Positions 1-8,932 of a stretch of 64,000 nt of DNA are shown here, one piece after another (within the stretch, counting starts at the first letter, position 1; every line of letters starts with the position of its first letter). The notes beneath the pieces were generated by a model that had not been told where the DNA came from, did not search any database, and worked only from the letters and a program-made list of their open reading frames with translations. This stretch comes from TMED14 sp002167805 (GTDB lineage: Bacteria > Bacteroidota > Bacteroidia > Flavobacteriales > Schleiferiaceae). Both the position numbers and the translations under genes were made by a program. The stretch covers positions 302,708-366,707 of the forward strand of contig CBFHHY010000001.1 of NCBI GenBank assembly GCA_965655795.1, read 5' to 3'.

Positions 1-284
1 TTCCCTCAATAGCATGTAATATTAATTTTGTTCAGAGGGATGGAGATAGTTTTAAAATGATAACTTTTGAAAGAGGTGTAGAAAAAGAGACATTGAGTTG
101 CGGAACTGGTGCTGTTGCTGTTGCGTTGGTATTAAATCAAATAAGTAACATCAAATCTCCAATTACTGTAACTGCAAAAGGAGGAAATCTAAAAGTGGAT
201 TTTTCTTTTGAGAATGAAGTTTACAATAATATAGTATTAACAGGCCCTGTAAAGAGGGTATTTCAGGGGGAATGCAACATTTAG
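1..284 (+). CDS. dapF: Diaminopimelate epimerase, C-terminal part (5' end outside window)
   Basis: DapF interconverts LL- and meso-2,6-diaminopimelate, the last isomerisation before lysine and the peptidoglycan cross-linking residue; it acts in the cytoplasm. Frame 3 is open from the window edge and gives the last 93 residues, so the N-terminal two thirds are missing. The visible part has the family's N-x-N-F-V-Q segment and then the ERGVE...ETLSCGTGA stretch that carries the second catalytic cysteine and the substrate-carboxylate-binding GTGA loop. The stop codon lies inside the next gene, with a 13 bp overlap, so dapF, the acetyltransferase and mltG are probably co-transcribed, a common Bacteroidota arrangement. 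The identification rests on the second active-site half only, but that motif is highly specific. Confidence 0.93.
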   Translation, partial: PSIACNINFVQRDGDSFKMITFERGVEKETLSCGTGAVAVALVLNQISNIKSPITVTAKGGNLKVDFSFENEVYNNIVLTGPVKRVFQGECNI

Positions 285-802
285 AATCAAAGAATATCGT
301 TTTAAGGCCTTTGGAGCCATCAGACATTATAAATCTCTTGAAATGGGAAAATGATCCAGAGAATTGGGTTCTAGGGATCCGCACAACTCCGTATTCAAGG
401 CACTCCTTGGAAAAATATATTTTAAATTCGGAAAATGACTTTTGGGAAGTAAAGCAAATTCGTTTTGCCATAACTCAAAAGTCAGATGAATTATGTATTG
501 GCCTAATTGATATATTTGATGCTCAGCCATTGCATTTGAGAGCTGAGGTCGGAATATTAATTGATCCAAAATTTCGGGGAAATGGCTTTGCTTTCCAATC
601 TTTGCAAATAATTCAGAAGTGGGCAAGTAATTATGCGATGTTAAAATCTTTGAGCGCCAACGTTTTCTCTGAAAATACCGCTTCTTGCGGTGCATTTGTA
701 AAAGCTGGATTTAAAAAAAGTGGTATTTTAAAATCATGGTTTAAGACTCCAATGGGTTGGAAAGATGTTACAATTTTGCAGTGGCAATCATCAAAATTCT
801 GA
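272..802 (+). CDS. GNAT-family N-acetyltransferase (RimJ/RimL-like)
   Basis: A 176-residue cytoplasmic acetyltransferase of the GNAT fold. It opens with the strand typical of RimJ/RimL-type enzymes (NIVLRPLEPSD) and has an acetyl-CoA pyrophosphate-binding loop FRGNGFAFQ at about residues 107-115, followed by the C-terminal asparagine/cysteine-containing helix and F-x-K-x-G-F-K segment found in enzymes that modify protein N-termini or small amines. The start ATG lies inside the end of dapF just after a run of G, and mltG begins 5 bp after its stop, so translation is probably coupled. The substrate cannot be told from sequence; RimJ/RimL-like enzymes include ribosomal protein, antibiotic and cell-wall-precursor acetyltransferases. 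Confidence 0.85.
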   Translation: MQHLESKNIVLRPLEPSDIINLLKWENDPENWVLGIRTTPYSRHSLEKYILNSENDFWEVKQIRFAITQKSDELCIGLIDIFDAQPLHLRAEVGILIDPKFRGNGFAFQSLQIIQKWASNYAMLKSLSANVFSENTASCGAFVKAGFKKSGILKSWFKTPMGWKDVTILQWQSSKF

Positions 803-807
803 GTTGA

Positions 808-1824
808 ATGAAAAAACTTATTTTAATTATTTTATTTGGAGCATTTGTATTCGCTGGAATAATTGCTTTTTCTCCTTATCGCGGGATGTTAATAGACTTT
901 TCAATTAAAAAAAAAACTGATTTACCTTTTTCTATTTATGTTCCTGAAGAGGGTGAATCCATATCTATTTTGTTGGATTCTCTCAAAGCTTCAGAGAAGA
1001 TTCATTTCTCTAAATGGGTTTCATTGATAGCCCGAATTCGTGGTTATGATTCTGCTCGGTTTGGACATTATAAAATCGATTCAAATTTAGGAGCAATGCA
1101 GTTCTTGAGAAAATTATCTCTTGGTTATGAAGACCCAATTAGATTTAGAGTTGCGGGTTACAAGAATAGAGATAAATATTTACAAGAAATTTCTAATTTT
1201 TTTCCATGGTCGATAGATTCTTTGCGAAAACATCTTGGAAATGATAGCTCATGGACACATTTAATTCCCAATACTTATGAAATTTATTGGACAACATCTC
1301 CAAAGGGAATTGCGAAGCGAATTGATCAAGAATACAAAATTTTTTGGGGAAATCATCGTAAAGCAAAAGCAGATGCTCTAGGTTTGAGTCCAGATCAAGT
1401 AATGGTGTTAGCCTCTATTAGTCAAGCAGAGACAAAAGTTCTAGAGGAGATCTCCAGAGTTGCAGCATTGTTTGTAAGTAGGTTGAGAATTGGAAAGCGA
1501 CTGGAATCAGACCCGACTGCAGTTTATGCGTTTCACGAATTAAACCCGGATGAAGGGGTGGTTAGGCGAGTGTCAAGGAAAATAACAAGGATAAAACACC
1601 CATATAATACTTATTATATATCAGGTCTTCCACCAAGTCCGCTTGCTTCTGTTGAACCACAGATAATAGATGCCGTATTACAATCAATTCCGAAAGGAGA
1701 AATTTATATGTGTGCGGATCCAAATCGTATTGGTTATCATAATTTCACATCATCTTTTAGACAACATCTAATAAATTCTCGTAAATATCACAAAAGCCTC
1801 AATCAACGTGGGATTCGACAGTGA
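808..1824 (+). CDS. mltG: Endolytic murein transglycosylase MltG
   Basis: MltG is an inner-membrane lytic transglycosylase that cuts nascent glycan strands and so sets their length. The 338-residue protein has one N-terminal membrane anchor (residues about 3-21) followed by a periplasmic YceG domain. The catalytic segment reads A-S-I-S-Q-A-E-T-K at about 202-210; the Glu before Thr (about E208) is kept, while the earlier Glu of the usual V-E-K-E-T pattern is Gln here. Further family segments are visible: the R-V-A-x-L-F-x-S-R-L-R block, L-E-S-D-P-T-A-V and Y-N-T-Y-Y-I-S-G-L-P-P-S-P. It follows the acetyltransferase by 5 bp. Its 3' end overlaps the convergent clpB gene by 26 bp, with no room for a terminator. 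Confidence 0.94.
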   Translation: MKKLILIILFGAFVFAGIIAFSPYRGMLIDFSIKKKTDLPFSIYVPEEGESISILLDSLKASEKIHFSKWVSLIARIRGYDSARFGHYKIDSNLGAMQFLRKLSLGYEDPIRFRVAGYKNRDKYLQEISNFFPWSIDSLRKHLGNDSSWTHLIPNTYEIYWTTSPKGIAKRIDQEYKIFWGNHRKAKADALGLSPDQVMVLASISQAETKVLEEISRVAALFVSRLRIGKRLESDPTAVYAFHELNPDEGVVRRVSRKITRIKHPYNTYYISGLPPSPLASVEPQIIDAVLQSIPKGEIYMCADPNRIGYHNFTSSFRQHLINSRKYHKSLNQRGIRQ

Positions 1825-3925
1825 GATTCTTGAAAAAAATCACTCCATCCACTGCATCGCCAAGGATTACTGAGTCTTTATTTATTTCATCCCTTAGGAG
1901 CATTTTTGAAAGTTCGTTAATCACTCGTCTTTGAATTATTCTTTTTACAGGTCTTGCTCCAAAAATGGGATCAAAACTTTCTTGAGCCAACATTGAAACT
2001 GCTTCATCAGTGAAATCTATGGTTATATTTTTCAGTTGATCAAGTTGTTTTATAATTTCGGAGAGTTGTAATTTCACAATGGCCTTGAGATCTTTTTTTT
2101 CCAATGGTTTGAATGCAATGATCTCATCAATTCTATTTATAAACTCTGGTTTAAAGGAATCTTCTAATATTTCGTTCAGCTCCTCTTGAATTTTGCCCTC
2201 TAAAAGAAGCTCTGAGCCAATATTTGATGTCATGATTACAATACAGTTTTTAAAGTTAATTTGTCTCCCTTTACTATCGCGCAAATGACCATCATCAAGA
2301 ACTTGAAGTAATACATTAAAAACATCTGGATTGGCTTTTTCAATTTCATCTAGTAATACAATTGAGTAAGGCTTTTGTCTGATGGCTTCGGTAAGCTGTC
2401 CACCTTCTTCGTGCCCAATATAACCTGGAGGTGATCCTATTAACCTCGATATGGAGTGTCTTTCTTGGTATTCGCTCATATCGATTCTAACCATTGCACT
2501 TTCATCATTAAAAATAAAACTAGCAAGACATCGCGCCAATTCAGTTTTTCCAACACCTGTAGGGCCAATAAATAAGAAAGAGCCAAGTGGCTTTTTGGGA
2601 TCATTTAATCCTGCCCTAGATCTTCTCAAGGCATTGGATAATGCCGAAATTGCTTCACTTTGACCAACAATCGAGTTGCTTAATTCATTTTCTAATCTAA
2701 GGAGTTTACTCTTTTCACTTTCAATCATTTTATTAATAGGTACCCCTGTCCATCTAGCAACTGTTTCCGAAATATCATGTTCTGATACTTCTTGTTGAAC
2801 GAGTAGCTCAGGACCTTTAAGTTTCTCTAATTCTTTAAGTGCATTGGCTAATTTTTTTTCAAGTTTTCCAATTTTTCCATATCGAATTTCCGCTACAATT
2901 GCATAGTTTCCTGATCTTTCTGCTTGATCAGCTTCAAATCGACTTTGTTCAATTTCTTCTTTTGCATTTTGAACATTTTCAATTGTTTCTTTTTCTTTTT
3001 CCCACTGGGATGAAAGCTTTGATCTTTGTTCAATGATTTCTGCAAGATTTTGTTTTAGAATTTTTAATCTTTCTTTATCATTTTCTCTTTTAACCGCTTC
3101 TTGTTCAATTTCAAGTTGAGCTAATTTTCTATCCAGACTGTCAAGCTCCTCAGGTTTTGAATTCATTTCTAATCTAATTTTTGAAGCAGCTTCGTCAATT
3201 AAATCAATTGCCTTATCAGGAAGAAATCTATCTGAAATGTATCGTTGGCTCAAGTCTACTGCTTGAATGACTGCGGCATCTTTGATTCTGACTTTATGAT
3301 GACTTTCATATTTTTCCTTCAAACCTCTTAAAATGGCTATCGATGCATCTCTATCTGGTTCGCTAACTTGAACTTTTTGAAATCTTCTTTCTAGCGCTTT
3401 ATCTTTTTCAAAATATTTCTGGTATTCTGAAAAAGTCGTAGCACCCAAACATCTCAACTCTCCTCTGGCTAGGGCAGGTTTGAGAATATTTGCAGCATCC
3501 ATAGCACCATCTCCCGCTGATCCAGCACCTATTAAAGTATGGATTTCATCGATAAATAGAATCACCTCTCCATCTGAGTCAGCGACTTCCTTGATAACGG
3601 ATTTTAGTCTTTCTTCAAACTCACCTTTAAACTTAGCTCCAGCAATAAGTAGTCCCATATCCAAAGAATAAATCAATTTATTTTTTAAGTTATCCGGGAT
3701 ATCACCTCTCATTATACGGTTTGCAAGTCCTTCGGCTATTGCTGTTTTTCCAACCCCGGGTGCTCCAACTAGAATTGGATTATTTTTCGTTCTTCGACTT
3801 AAAATTCTTAATATCCTTCTAATTTCATCTTCTCTCCCGATTACTGGATCTAATTTTCCTTCAGCAGCAAGAGCATTGAGATTTGAGGCAAATTGATCTA
3901 ATGTTTTAAAGTTGTTATCTGACAT
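1799..3925 (-). CDS. clpB: ClpB-type AAA+ disaggregase lacking the N-terminal domain
   Basis: ClpB is the Hsp100 ATPase that works with DnaK to pull proteins out of aggregates. The 708-residue protein has NBD1 with Walker A GAPGVGKT (54-61) and Walker B (121-127), a full-length coiled-coil M domain (about 257-385) that marks it as ClpB and not ClpC/ClpA, and NBD2 with GPTGVGKT (454-461) and Walker B (521-527). Pore loops are K-F-K-G (Tyr replaced by Phe) and GYIG. It lacks the roughly 145-residue N-terminal substrate-binding domain of full-length ClpB; its length matches the short internal-start form known from E. coli. A TAA codon directly precedes the ATG in frame, so no longer product is possible here. 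The 3' end overlaps convergent mltG by 26 bp. An inverted repeat lies upstream. Confidence 0.93.
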   Translation of the reverse strand: MSDNNFKTLDQFASNLNALAAEGKLDPVIGREDEIRRILRILSRRTKNNPILVGAPGVGKTAIAEGLANRIMRGDIPDNLKNKLIYSLDMGLLIAGAKFKGEFEERLKSVIKEVADSDGEVILFIDEIHTLIGAGSAGDGAMDAANILKPALARGELRCLGATTFSEYQKYFEKDKALERRFQKVQVSEPDRDASIAILRGLKEKYESHHKVRIKDAAVIQAVDLSQRYISDRFLPDKAIDLIDEAASKIRLEMNSKPEELDSLDRKLAQLEIEQEAVKRENDKERLKILKQNLAEIIEQRSKLSSQWEKEKETIENVQNAKEEIEQSRFEADQAERSGNYAIVAEIRYGKIGKLEKKLANALKELEKLKGPELLVQQEVSEHDISETVARWTGVPINKMIESEKSKLLRLENELSNSIVGQSEAISALSNALRRSRAGLNDPKKPLGSFLFIGPTGVGKTELARCLASFIFNDESAMVRIDMSEYQERHSISRLIGSPPGYIGHEEGGQLTEAIRQKPYSIVLLDEIEKANPDVFNVLLQVLDDGHLRDSKGRQINFKNCIVIMTSNIGSELLLEGKIQEELNEILEDSFKPEFINRIDEIIAFKPLEKKDLKAIVKLQLSEIIKQLDQLKNITIDFTDEAVSMLAQESFDPIFGARPVKRIIQRRVINELSKMLLRDEINKDSVILGDAVDGVIFFKNLTVESHVD

Positions 3926-3975
3926 TTAATGTTTTCTTTTCAAAACCACAAATCAGATGCCGAAGGGTTTTTTGG

Positions 3976-4018
3976 GCCAAAATGACAGTATTTTCAACTC
4001 TAAAAGTGTCATTATGGC
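3976..4018. promoter_or_regulatory. Inverted repeat between the T9SS cargo gene and clpB
   Basis: Left arm 3976-3987 (GCCAAAATGACA) pairs with right arm 4007-4018 (TGTCATTATGGC), 11 of 12 positions complementary with one A-A mismatch, around a 19 nt loop that itself has short complementary T and A runs. It lies 51 bp upstream of the clpB ATG and 38 bp past the stop of the preceding gene, both on the minus strand. Read in that direction no U-tract follows the stem, so it is not a textbook terminator. It does not match the CIRCE element. It could be an operator, a structured leader of the clpB mRNA, or a transcript-end stabilising hairpin; the sequence does not decide. Confidence 0.5.
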
Positions 4019-4055
4019 TACTTAAATCTATAAAATGTTCATATTCTAATAAATC

Positions 4056-7000
4056 TTAATGTTGAACTATGAACTTTCTAATTATTGACTTTCCGTCAAC
4101 ACGGACTTCAAGGAAATGAAGACCATTGGAATAATTAGAAGCATCAAAATTAATTCTATTCGATCCCTTTTCACCATTTATTTGACTTTCCATTAGGATT
4201 TGACCTAAACTATTTGAAATCGATATACTCAAATCTATTTTTTCGGAAGCATTGAAATCTATGGTTCCTAGATCCGAAATAGGGTTTGGAGAAATGTGAC
4301 CTAAGAAAAAACCAGGAATGATTATTTCCTGTATTCCGATACCTACAATATCTGCAGGAGTTCCCGCTGGCATTTCTTCTAGGCAGAAATCATCAACTGC
4401 CCATCCTTGATCATGGTAAGTATAATCAGCACCAAATCTAAATCTGAAAACTAAACTTCCTGGTTTTTCAACTGTAAATTTGATGGTAGAAGTTATGTAG
4501 CCATTGGTATTGCCAGACCAGCCCGGTCTTATAATATCTAATGAGGTAACATTTGTTGTATTGTACCATAGACCATTCGTCAGGGAGCTTCCAAGTGTAT
4601 ACCAAGTAATTCCTCCATCATATGACCAATCTACGTTTCCACCATCGTGGTATAACTCTGTGATCATTTGATGATCGAAGCTCATGTTGTATACTTTAAA
4701 GGTGTCAAGTACAAAGAATGGAGTATGAAGTGCACTTTGGCCCATATGATTGTAATTACTGTCTAATCTTGTCATCCATGCACTGGAACCACTCGATGCG
4801 CTTGAAATATCAGTTTGATTAGGTGTCCCAAATTCCCAATCATGTGGAAGTGATTTAATGGATGGGTGGAGAGGTAGCCACGATGCAATGTTAGGATCTT
4901 CAAAATCATTACAGTAGGGGTTTAGTAAATCAACATTTATTCTATCTAATGTTGTAAACGCTAGACATAATGAATCATCAGAAACCAAATTATCACCTTT
5001 AGCATTGGGACGAGATGTTTCCACACATATATTGTATGTCCCTGCCCCATTATTTACCCATAACTGTTTGATGTCATACCATTGTCTTTGCCCACGCATC
5101 ATTGGAGTAGTGCTTCCAGATTTATTCTTAAAGACCACCGTTTCGTAGTTAGACCAGGGGCCTCCGTTGACTTTATAGCGAACCTTACAAGAGTCTAATA
5201 GTTTAGCACCCGTATTCTCTATACGAACTCTGAGGTGTGAAGTATCTCCCGGAATAATAAGATATTCGAGAGTTTCAATTTCTACAGGTGATGCAGAGTT
5301 TTGAGGAGGTACATAAACCTCAAAATCATCTATTGCCCAGCCCTTTGCACTACTTCCGGCAGAGGAAACCATCCTCGCCCTTAATTGTATAGGGTTGGTG
5401 GAGTAGTCCCAAACACTTAATGGTATAGAAGATGTTATCCATTGTCCTCCGCTACTTCCTAGCCAACCCGGAGTATTCAAAGAGGGTACAGCAGCCGATC
5501 CATAGCCAGATCCGTACCAATTGTAACCTACAGACATCGAAGCATTCCCTAAAGTATTCCAGGTTCCATTTTGGAAGTATTCGATTGCGCCTCCATCGCC
5601 TGCTGCAAAATCGAATTTATGTTTGAAACGCAGTTCCGCGGCTACAGTTGTATCAAACTCGGTAAGCGTCGGAATTCTCAAAATTTCTGTCATTCCGGGT
5701 TGATAGTCATCTTTTAATCCTGTGATCCAACAATTTGTACCCGAGGCCGCACTGTTCCAGCCACCACCTTTTGCAGGAGTACCAAATTCCCACATTTGCA
5801 ATGTGCCAGAGCCACCTTGTCCGAAAAAACTGAATTCATCTCCGATACAATTATCAAAATCAACTGGCCCAAAAGCAATGGGATAAGAGGTTGCACCTGA
5901 TGAGATTTTTGACGCGGTATCATTTAATGCAAAACCGTCTCCAGTAAGAGTTGTCCAAGCCTTTACTTCAAAATCACCATTGTAATATGTTGGTGGAGTT
6001 GAAACAGTAATTGTAACCTCTGCGCCAGGAGCTAAAGGACCTGGGTGAGTAGTGGTGTAGGTTCCTGAATTTGCCGCAGTGCAAAGATCTTGAACCGTGT
6101 AAGTTATGGGGATATTAGATTGAGCAACTGTACCATAGTTTATTACTTTGAATATTACATTTTGAGGATTCAATAAATTCACAGAGTTCAAAGGAGACTT
6201 GACAATGCTGACCCCAACATCTGACGCAGGTCTATCATAAATAATGATATCGTCCAAAGCGATATCTGCCATTTGTCCAGATCCGACTTTTCTTGCTAGA
6301 ATTCTAATATTCACAACATCACCCGCATAGGGTCCAAGATCAACAATTTTAAATTTCCAATCATCGACTTCTTTGGTTTGCTGTGGATTTATTATCGGAG
6401 CACCTGGTACTGTTTGCCAAGAGTTGCTTCCGTTTGGAATAACTTGAACGTTTAGGAGATTTATATCTGATCCGTACATGTGGTACCAAAAGGTTAACAC
6501 TGGATTTGTTAATGACGAAAGGTCAACACATTTTGTTGTACTAAATAGAGCTGCTGGTCCATTATTTCCATAGGTTCCCTCAGCGTATAGGTAATTACCT
6601 TTCTTTCCCCGAGACCATCTTGGTCCAGTTGAAAATGTGGGGGTCAAGTCATTCCCTATCATAAACGCATAATTTGATGAATTGGAAGCCGGAAGAGCTT
6701 CCCAATCTTGCGTATTGAATGTTCCTGGGTTGGCTGCAGTTCCGTTACCTGGTGCCCATCCAGCTCCATCAAAATCTTGAATATGCGGAAATTGATTGAT
6801 AGGGACTTTATGCTCAATGAAAATCGGACCGATACTATCATTGCTTGAATTGGGATCACCTTGAACCTCAGACCATGCATATATATCATAATTTGTGAAA
6901 GCACTCATATTTGCTTTTGGTGTGAAAGTATATGAGGCTGTATCCCCGAGACCTAATAACTGATATAAGGTGTCTCTAAATATATTGGTGGTATTCGTTG

Positions 7001-8867
7001 TTAAATCCGTCACTGAGTATGCTAAAGGAATTGTATCTATTGGAAAAAACCCTTCAGATCGAATATGCACTCTCACATCTTCATTAGAGGTATACTGGCA
7101 AAAACCATTTTGAGGCTTGAACAATGCCAACATTTCAATATCTGCAGGATCTGGTTCATAAACGCTGATATCATCTAGAGCCATATCTCCGAGATCATTG
7201 TTTGATGTATTGTTCTTGTTTCCTAGAAATCTGATCCTAATTATTTTACCTAAATAAGGATCAAGATTTACTAACATTTTTTCCCAAGGTTGATTCTGAC
7301 TGGTCTGAAATTGTCCTGGAATCATTGCTATCGCGTTAACCCAAGAGGGAGATGCAGATCCAGTATCAATATCAACACGCATATTTCCCATATTCTGGCC
7401 ATATTTGTGATACCAGAATTCCAATACTGCATGATTCAAACCGGTAAGTTTAATACAAGGAGTAATTACTGTTGTGTTATTGTTTGTATTTCCCTGAGAT
7501 GCTTCTGTATACAAATATTTTCCTGTTCCTGTAGTATGATCACCCAGGGGTCCCGTGTTTGGAGTTCCGGTTTGTCCTACCCTTACAGACCAAGCAAATC
7601 CAGTTGAGTTGGTATTTGGAGATACCTGCCAATTTTTTCCAGATGGAGGATTCCCCTGAGGGAAAATTCCCCTGTGTAAGGTGCCTGTTCCTCCAACTCC
7701 AGCACCTTGAATCCAATCAATGGATGAAAAATTTTCGACCCAAGGGAAATTCGTTACTAGGTAAGGAAAACTATTTGGTGTCGTCACCCCACAAATAGCG
7801 GGAGGAGATGGGTCAATCCAGAAGGTATTGTAAGGAATTCCTGAGTTTAAGGACGGGGCTCTATCCATGTTTAAGCATGCTGTGCAGTCATATACTTCTA
7901 CATACCAATCGACAGAATCTCCCACAATGAAATTTGTTAAAGTATGAAAATACTCTGCTGAGTCTGGACATGCTGTGCTTATGCTACTTGCCATTTGAAC
8001 AGTATCCCATGGTCCATTATTTAACCGGTGGAAAAGCACAACTGAGTCTATTCCTGAGCCAAGATCTTTGGCTTTTAATCGTATTTCTTGGTTACTTTGA
8101 TATCTTGGACCAATGGGTTCTCTTTTTGGGTTCAAATTAAAGTCTATTGTTGGAGGAACTAATTCGCAAGGAGCAGCTTTAACTTTAAGGTTGTCAACAA
8201 ACCATCCAGCAGGATCAGCAGTCCCAAAAGGGCTTCTATATTCTAGTATGAACTGAATCAAGCAATTTTGATAACCATTAGCAGTTCCACTTGGTCCATT
8301 ACCTATAATACTGGAAATGTCAAAAGTCTCACCAACCCACCATGATGCTGATGGTGCAGCTCCAGTACCAGCTGTCGTAAGGCCACCCCAATATGGAGTT
8401 CCATTAGGGTTTGCATAGGATAATTCATTGAAATACCCAGTGCTTCCGTATGAAGGTGATGTGCCGCTGTAATGAGTTCCATTCAAGCGAGTCCATGAGG
8501 CGCCGTTATCATTGGAGACTCTAATGTAAGCATGTTGGCCAAAGTGAACTTTACAAATTTGAGCAAAGCTTAAGCTGACAAATACATTACCAACTGTTGA
8601 AAATGTATCTGTTTGAAAAATAACTGAGTCAAAAGGAACAATTTTGGCATGGTATGAATTTGGAGTTGAAATAGAGAATGCTGAGGTGTCGTTCCAATAT
8701 GGTATTGTTGTTCCCGGGGATGTGTTAAAGGTTGTTACTGAATCAGGTCCAGAGGGGGGGTCGAATTTCTCCTCAAATACAACGGTTATTGGGCTTGTCT
8801 GCGCAAATGTCGATAGAGAAAAAAATGAAAATACTAATATGAATAAAAATTTGTAACAGTCTCTCAT
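4056..8867 (-). CDS. Secreted T9SS cargo protein with MAM-like modules and type A sorting domain
   Basis: A 1603-residue secreted protein. The start is placed at the ATG giving MRDCYKFLFI, which directly yields a Sec signal peptide ending ...STFAQ; an in-frame ATG 39 bp upstream would lie within the -7 promoter element at 8904-8911 and add charged residues before the signal. It has no recognisable catalytic motif. It consists of all-beta modules: two MAM-like domains at about 375-565 and 695-875 (G-x-Y-L-Y-x-E, F-W-Y-H-x-Y-G and A-L-D-D-I signatures), two related jelly-roll modules at about 1000-1185 and 1315-1495 ending W-A-(I/V)-D-D-F, and intervening CARDB-like segments. The last 90 residues are a T9SS type A sorting domain (S-P-N-P-I motif, G-L-H-F-L-E-V-R-V). 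Probable surface adhesin or matrix component. Confidence 0.88.
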   Translation of the reverse strand: MRDCYKFLFILVFSFFSLSTFAQTSPITVVFEEKFDPPSGPDSVTTFNTSPGTTIPYWNDTSAFSISTPNSYHAKIVPFDSVIFQTDTFSTVGNVFVSLSFAQICKVHFGQHAYIRVSNDNGASWTRLNGTHYSGTSPSYGSTGYFNELSYANPNGTPYWGGLTTAGTGAAPSASWWVGETFDISSIIGNGPSGTANGYQNCLIQFILEYRSPFGTADPAGWFVDNLKVKAAPCELVPPTIDFNLNPKREPIGPRYQSNQEIRLKAKDLGSGIDSVVLFHRLNNGPWDTVQMASSISTACPDSAEYFHTLTNFIVGDSVDWYVEVYDCTACLNMDRAPSLNSGIPYNTFWIDPSPPAICGVTTPNSFPYLVTNFPWVENFSSIDWIQGAGVGGTGTLHRGIFPQGNPPSGKNWQVSPNTNSTGFAWSVRVGQTGTPNTGPLGDHTTGTGKYLYTEASQGNTNNNTTVITPCIKLTGLNHAVLEFWYHKYGQNMGNMRVDIDTGSASPSWVNAIAMIPGQFQTSQNQPWEKMLVNLDPYLGKIIRIRFLGNKNNTSNNDLGDMALDDISVYEPDPADIEMLALFKPQNGFCQYTSNEDVRVHIRSEGFFPIDTIPLAYSVTDLTTNTTNIFRDTLYQLLGLGDTASYTFTPKANMSAFTNYDIYAWSEVQGDPNSSNDSIGPIFIEHKVPINQFPHIQDFDGAGWAPGNGTAANPGTFNTQDWEALPASNSSNYAFMIGNDLTPTFSTGPRWSRGKKGNYLYAEGTYGNNGPAALFSTTKCVDLSSLTNPVLTFWYHMYGSDINLLNVQVIPNGSNSWQTVPGAPIINPQQTKEVDDWKFKIVDLGPYAGDVVNIRILARKVGSGQMADIALDDIIIYDRPASDVGVSIVKSPLNSVNLLNPQNVIFKVINYGTVAQSNIPITYTVQDLCTAANSGTYTTTHPGPLAPGAEVTITVSTPPTYYNGDFEVKAWTTLTGDGFALNDTASKISSGATSYPIAFGPVDFDNCIGDEFSFFGQGGSGTLQMWEFGTPAKGGGWNSAASGTNCWITGLKDDYQPGMTEILRIPTLTEFDTTVAAELRFKHKFDFAAGDGGAIEYFQNGTWNTLGNASMSVGYNWYGSGYGSAAVPSLNTPGWLGSSGGQWITSSIPLSVWDYSTNPIQLRARMVSSAGSSAKGWAIDDFEVYVPPQNSASPVEIETLEYLIIPGDTSHLRVRIENTGAKLLDSCKVRYKVNGGPWSNYETVVFKNKSGSTTPMMRGQRQWYDIKQLWVNNGAGTYNICVETSRPNAKGDNLVSDDSLCLAFTTLDRINVDLLNPYCNDFEDPNIASWLPLHPSIKSLPHDWEFGTPNQTDISSASSGSSAWMTRLDSNYNHMGQSALHTPFFVLDTFKVYNMSFDHQMITELYHDGGNVDWSYDGGITWYTLGSSLTNGLWYNTTNVTSLDIIRPGWSGNTNGYITSTIKFTVEKPGSLVFRFRFGADYTYHDQGWAVDDFCLEEMPAGTPADIVGIGIQEIIIPGFFLGHISPNPISDLGTIDFNASEKIDLSISISNSLGQILMESQINGEKGSNRINFDASNYSNGLHFLEVRVDGKSIIRKFIVQH

Positions 8868-8903
8868 AACTTTTCTTGGGTGCGTAAGCTTAACTCTTAT
8901 CCT

Positions 8904-8911
8904 CAAATATA
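8904..8911 (-). promoter_or_regulatory. -7 promoter element for the 1603-residue T9SS protein
   Basis: On the minus strand this reads TATATTTG, an exact match to the Bacteroidota -7 consensus TAnnTTTG. The expected transcription start would be about 30 nt upstream of the ATG at 8867. No clear TTTG/TTG -33 element sits at the usual distance, so this is a half-site assignment. It supports the downstream start codon, because the longer in-frame start falls inside the element. Confidence 0.45.
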
Positions 8912-8932
8912 CAATTTTAAGCCCTTCATTCC

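Noticed and set aside
7290..8140. Several plus-strand open frames of 65-105 codons inside the 1603-residue T9SS gene
   Set aside because: They overlap a long real gene on the other strand, show no protein-family features and have biased residue composition.
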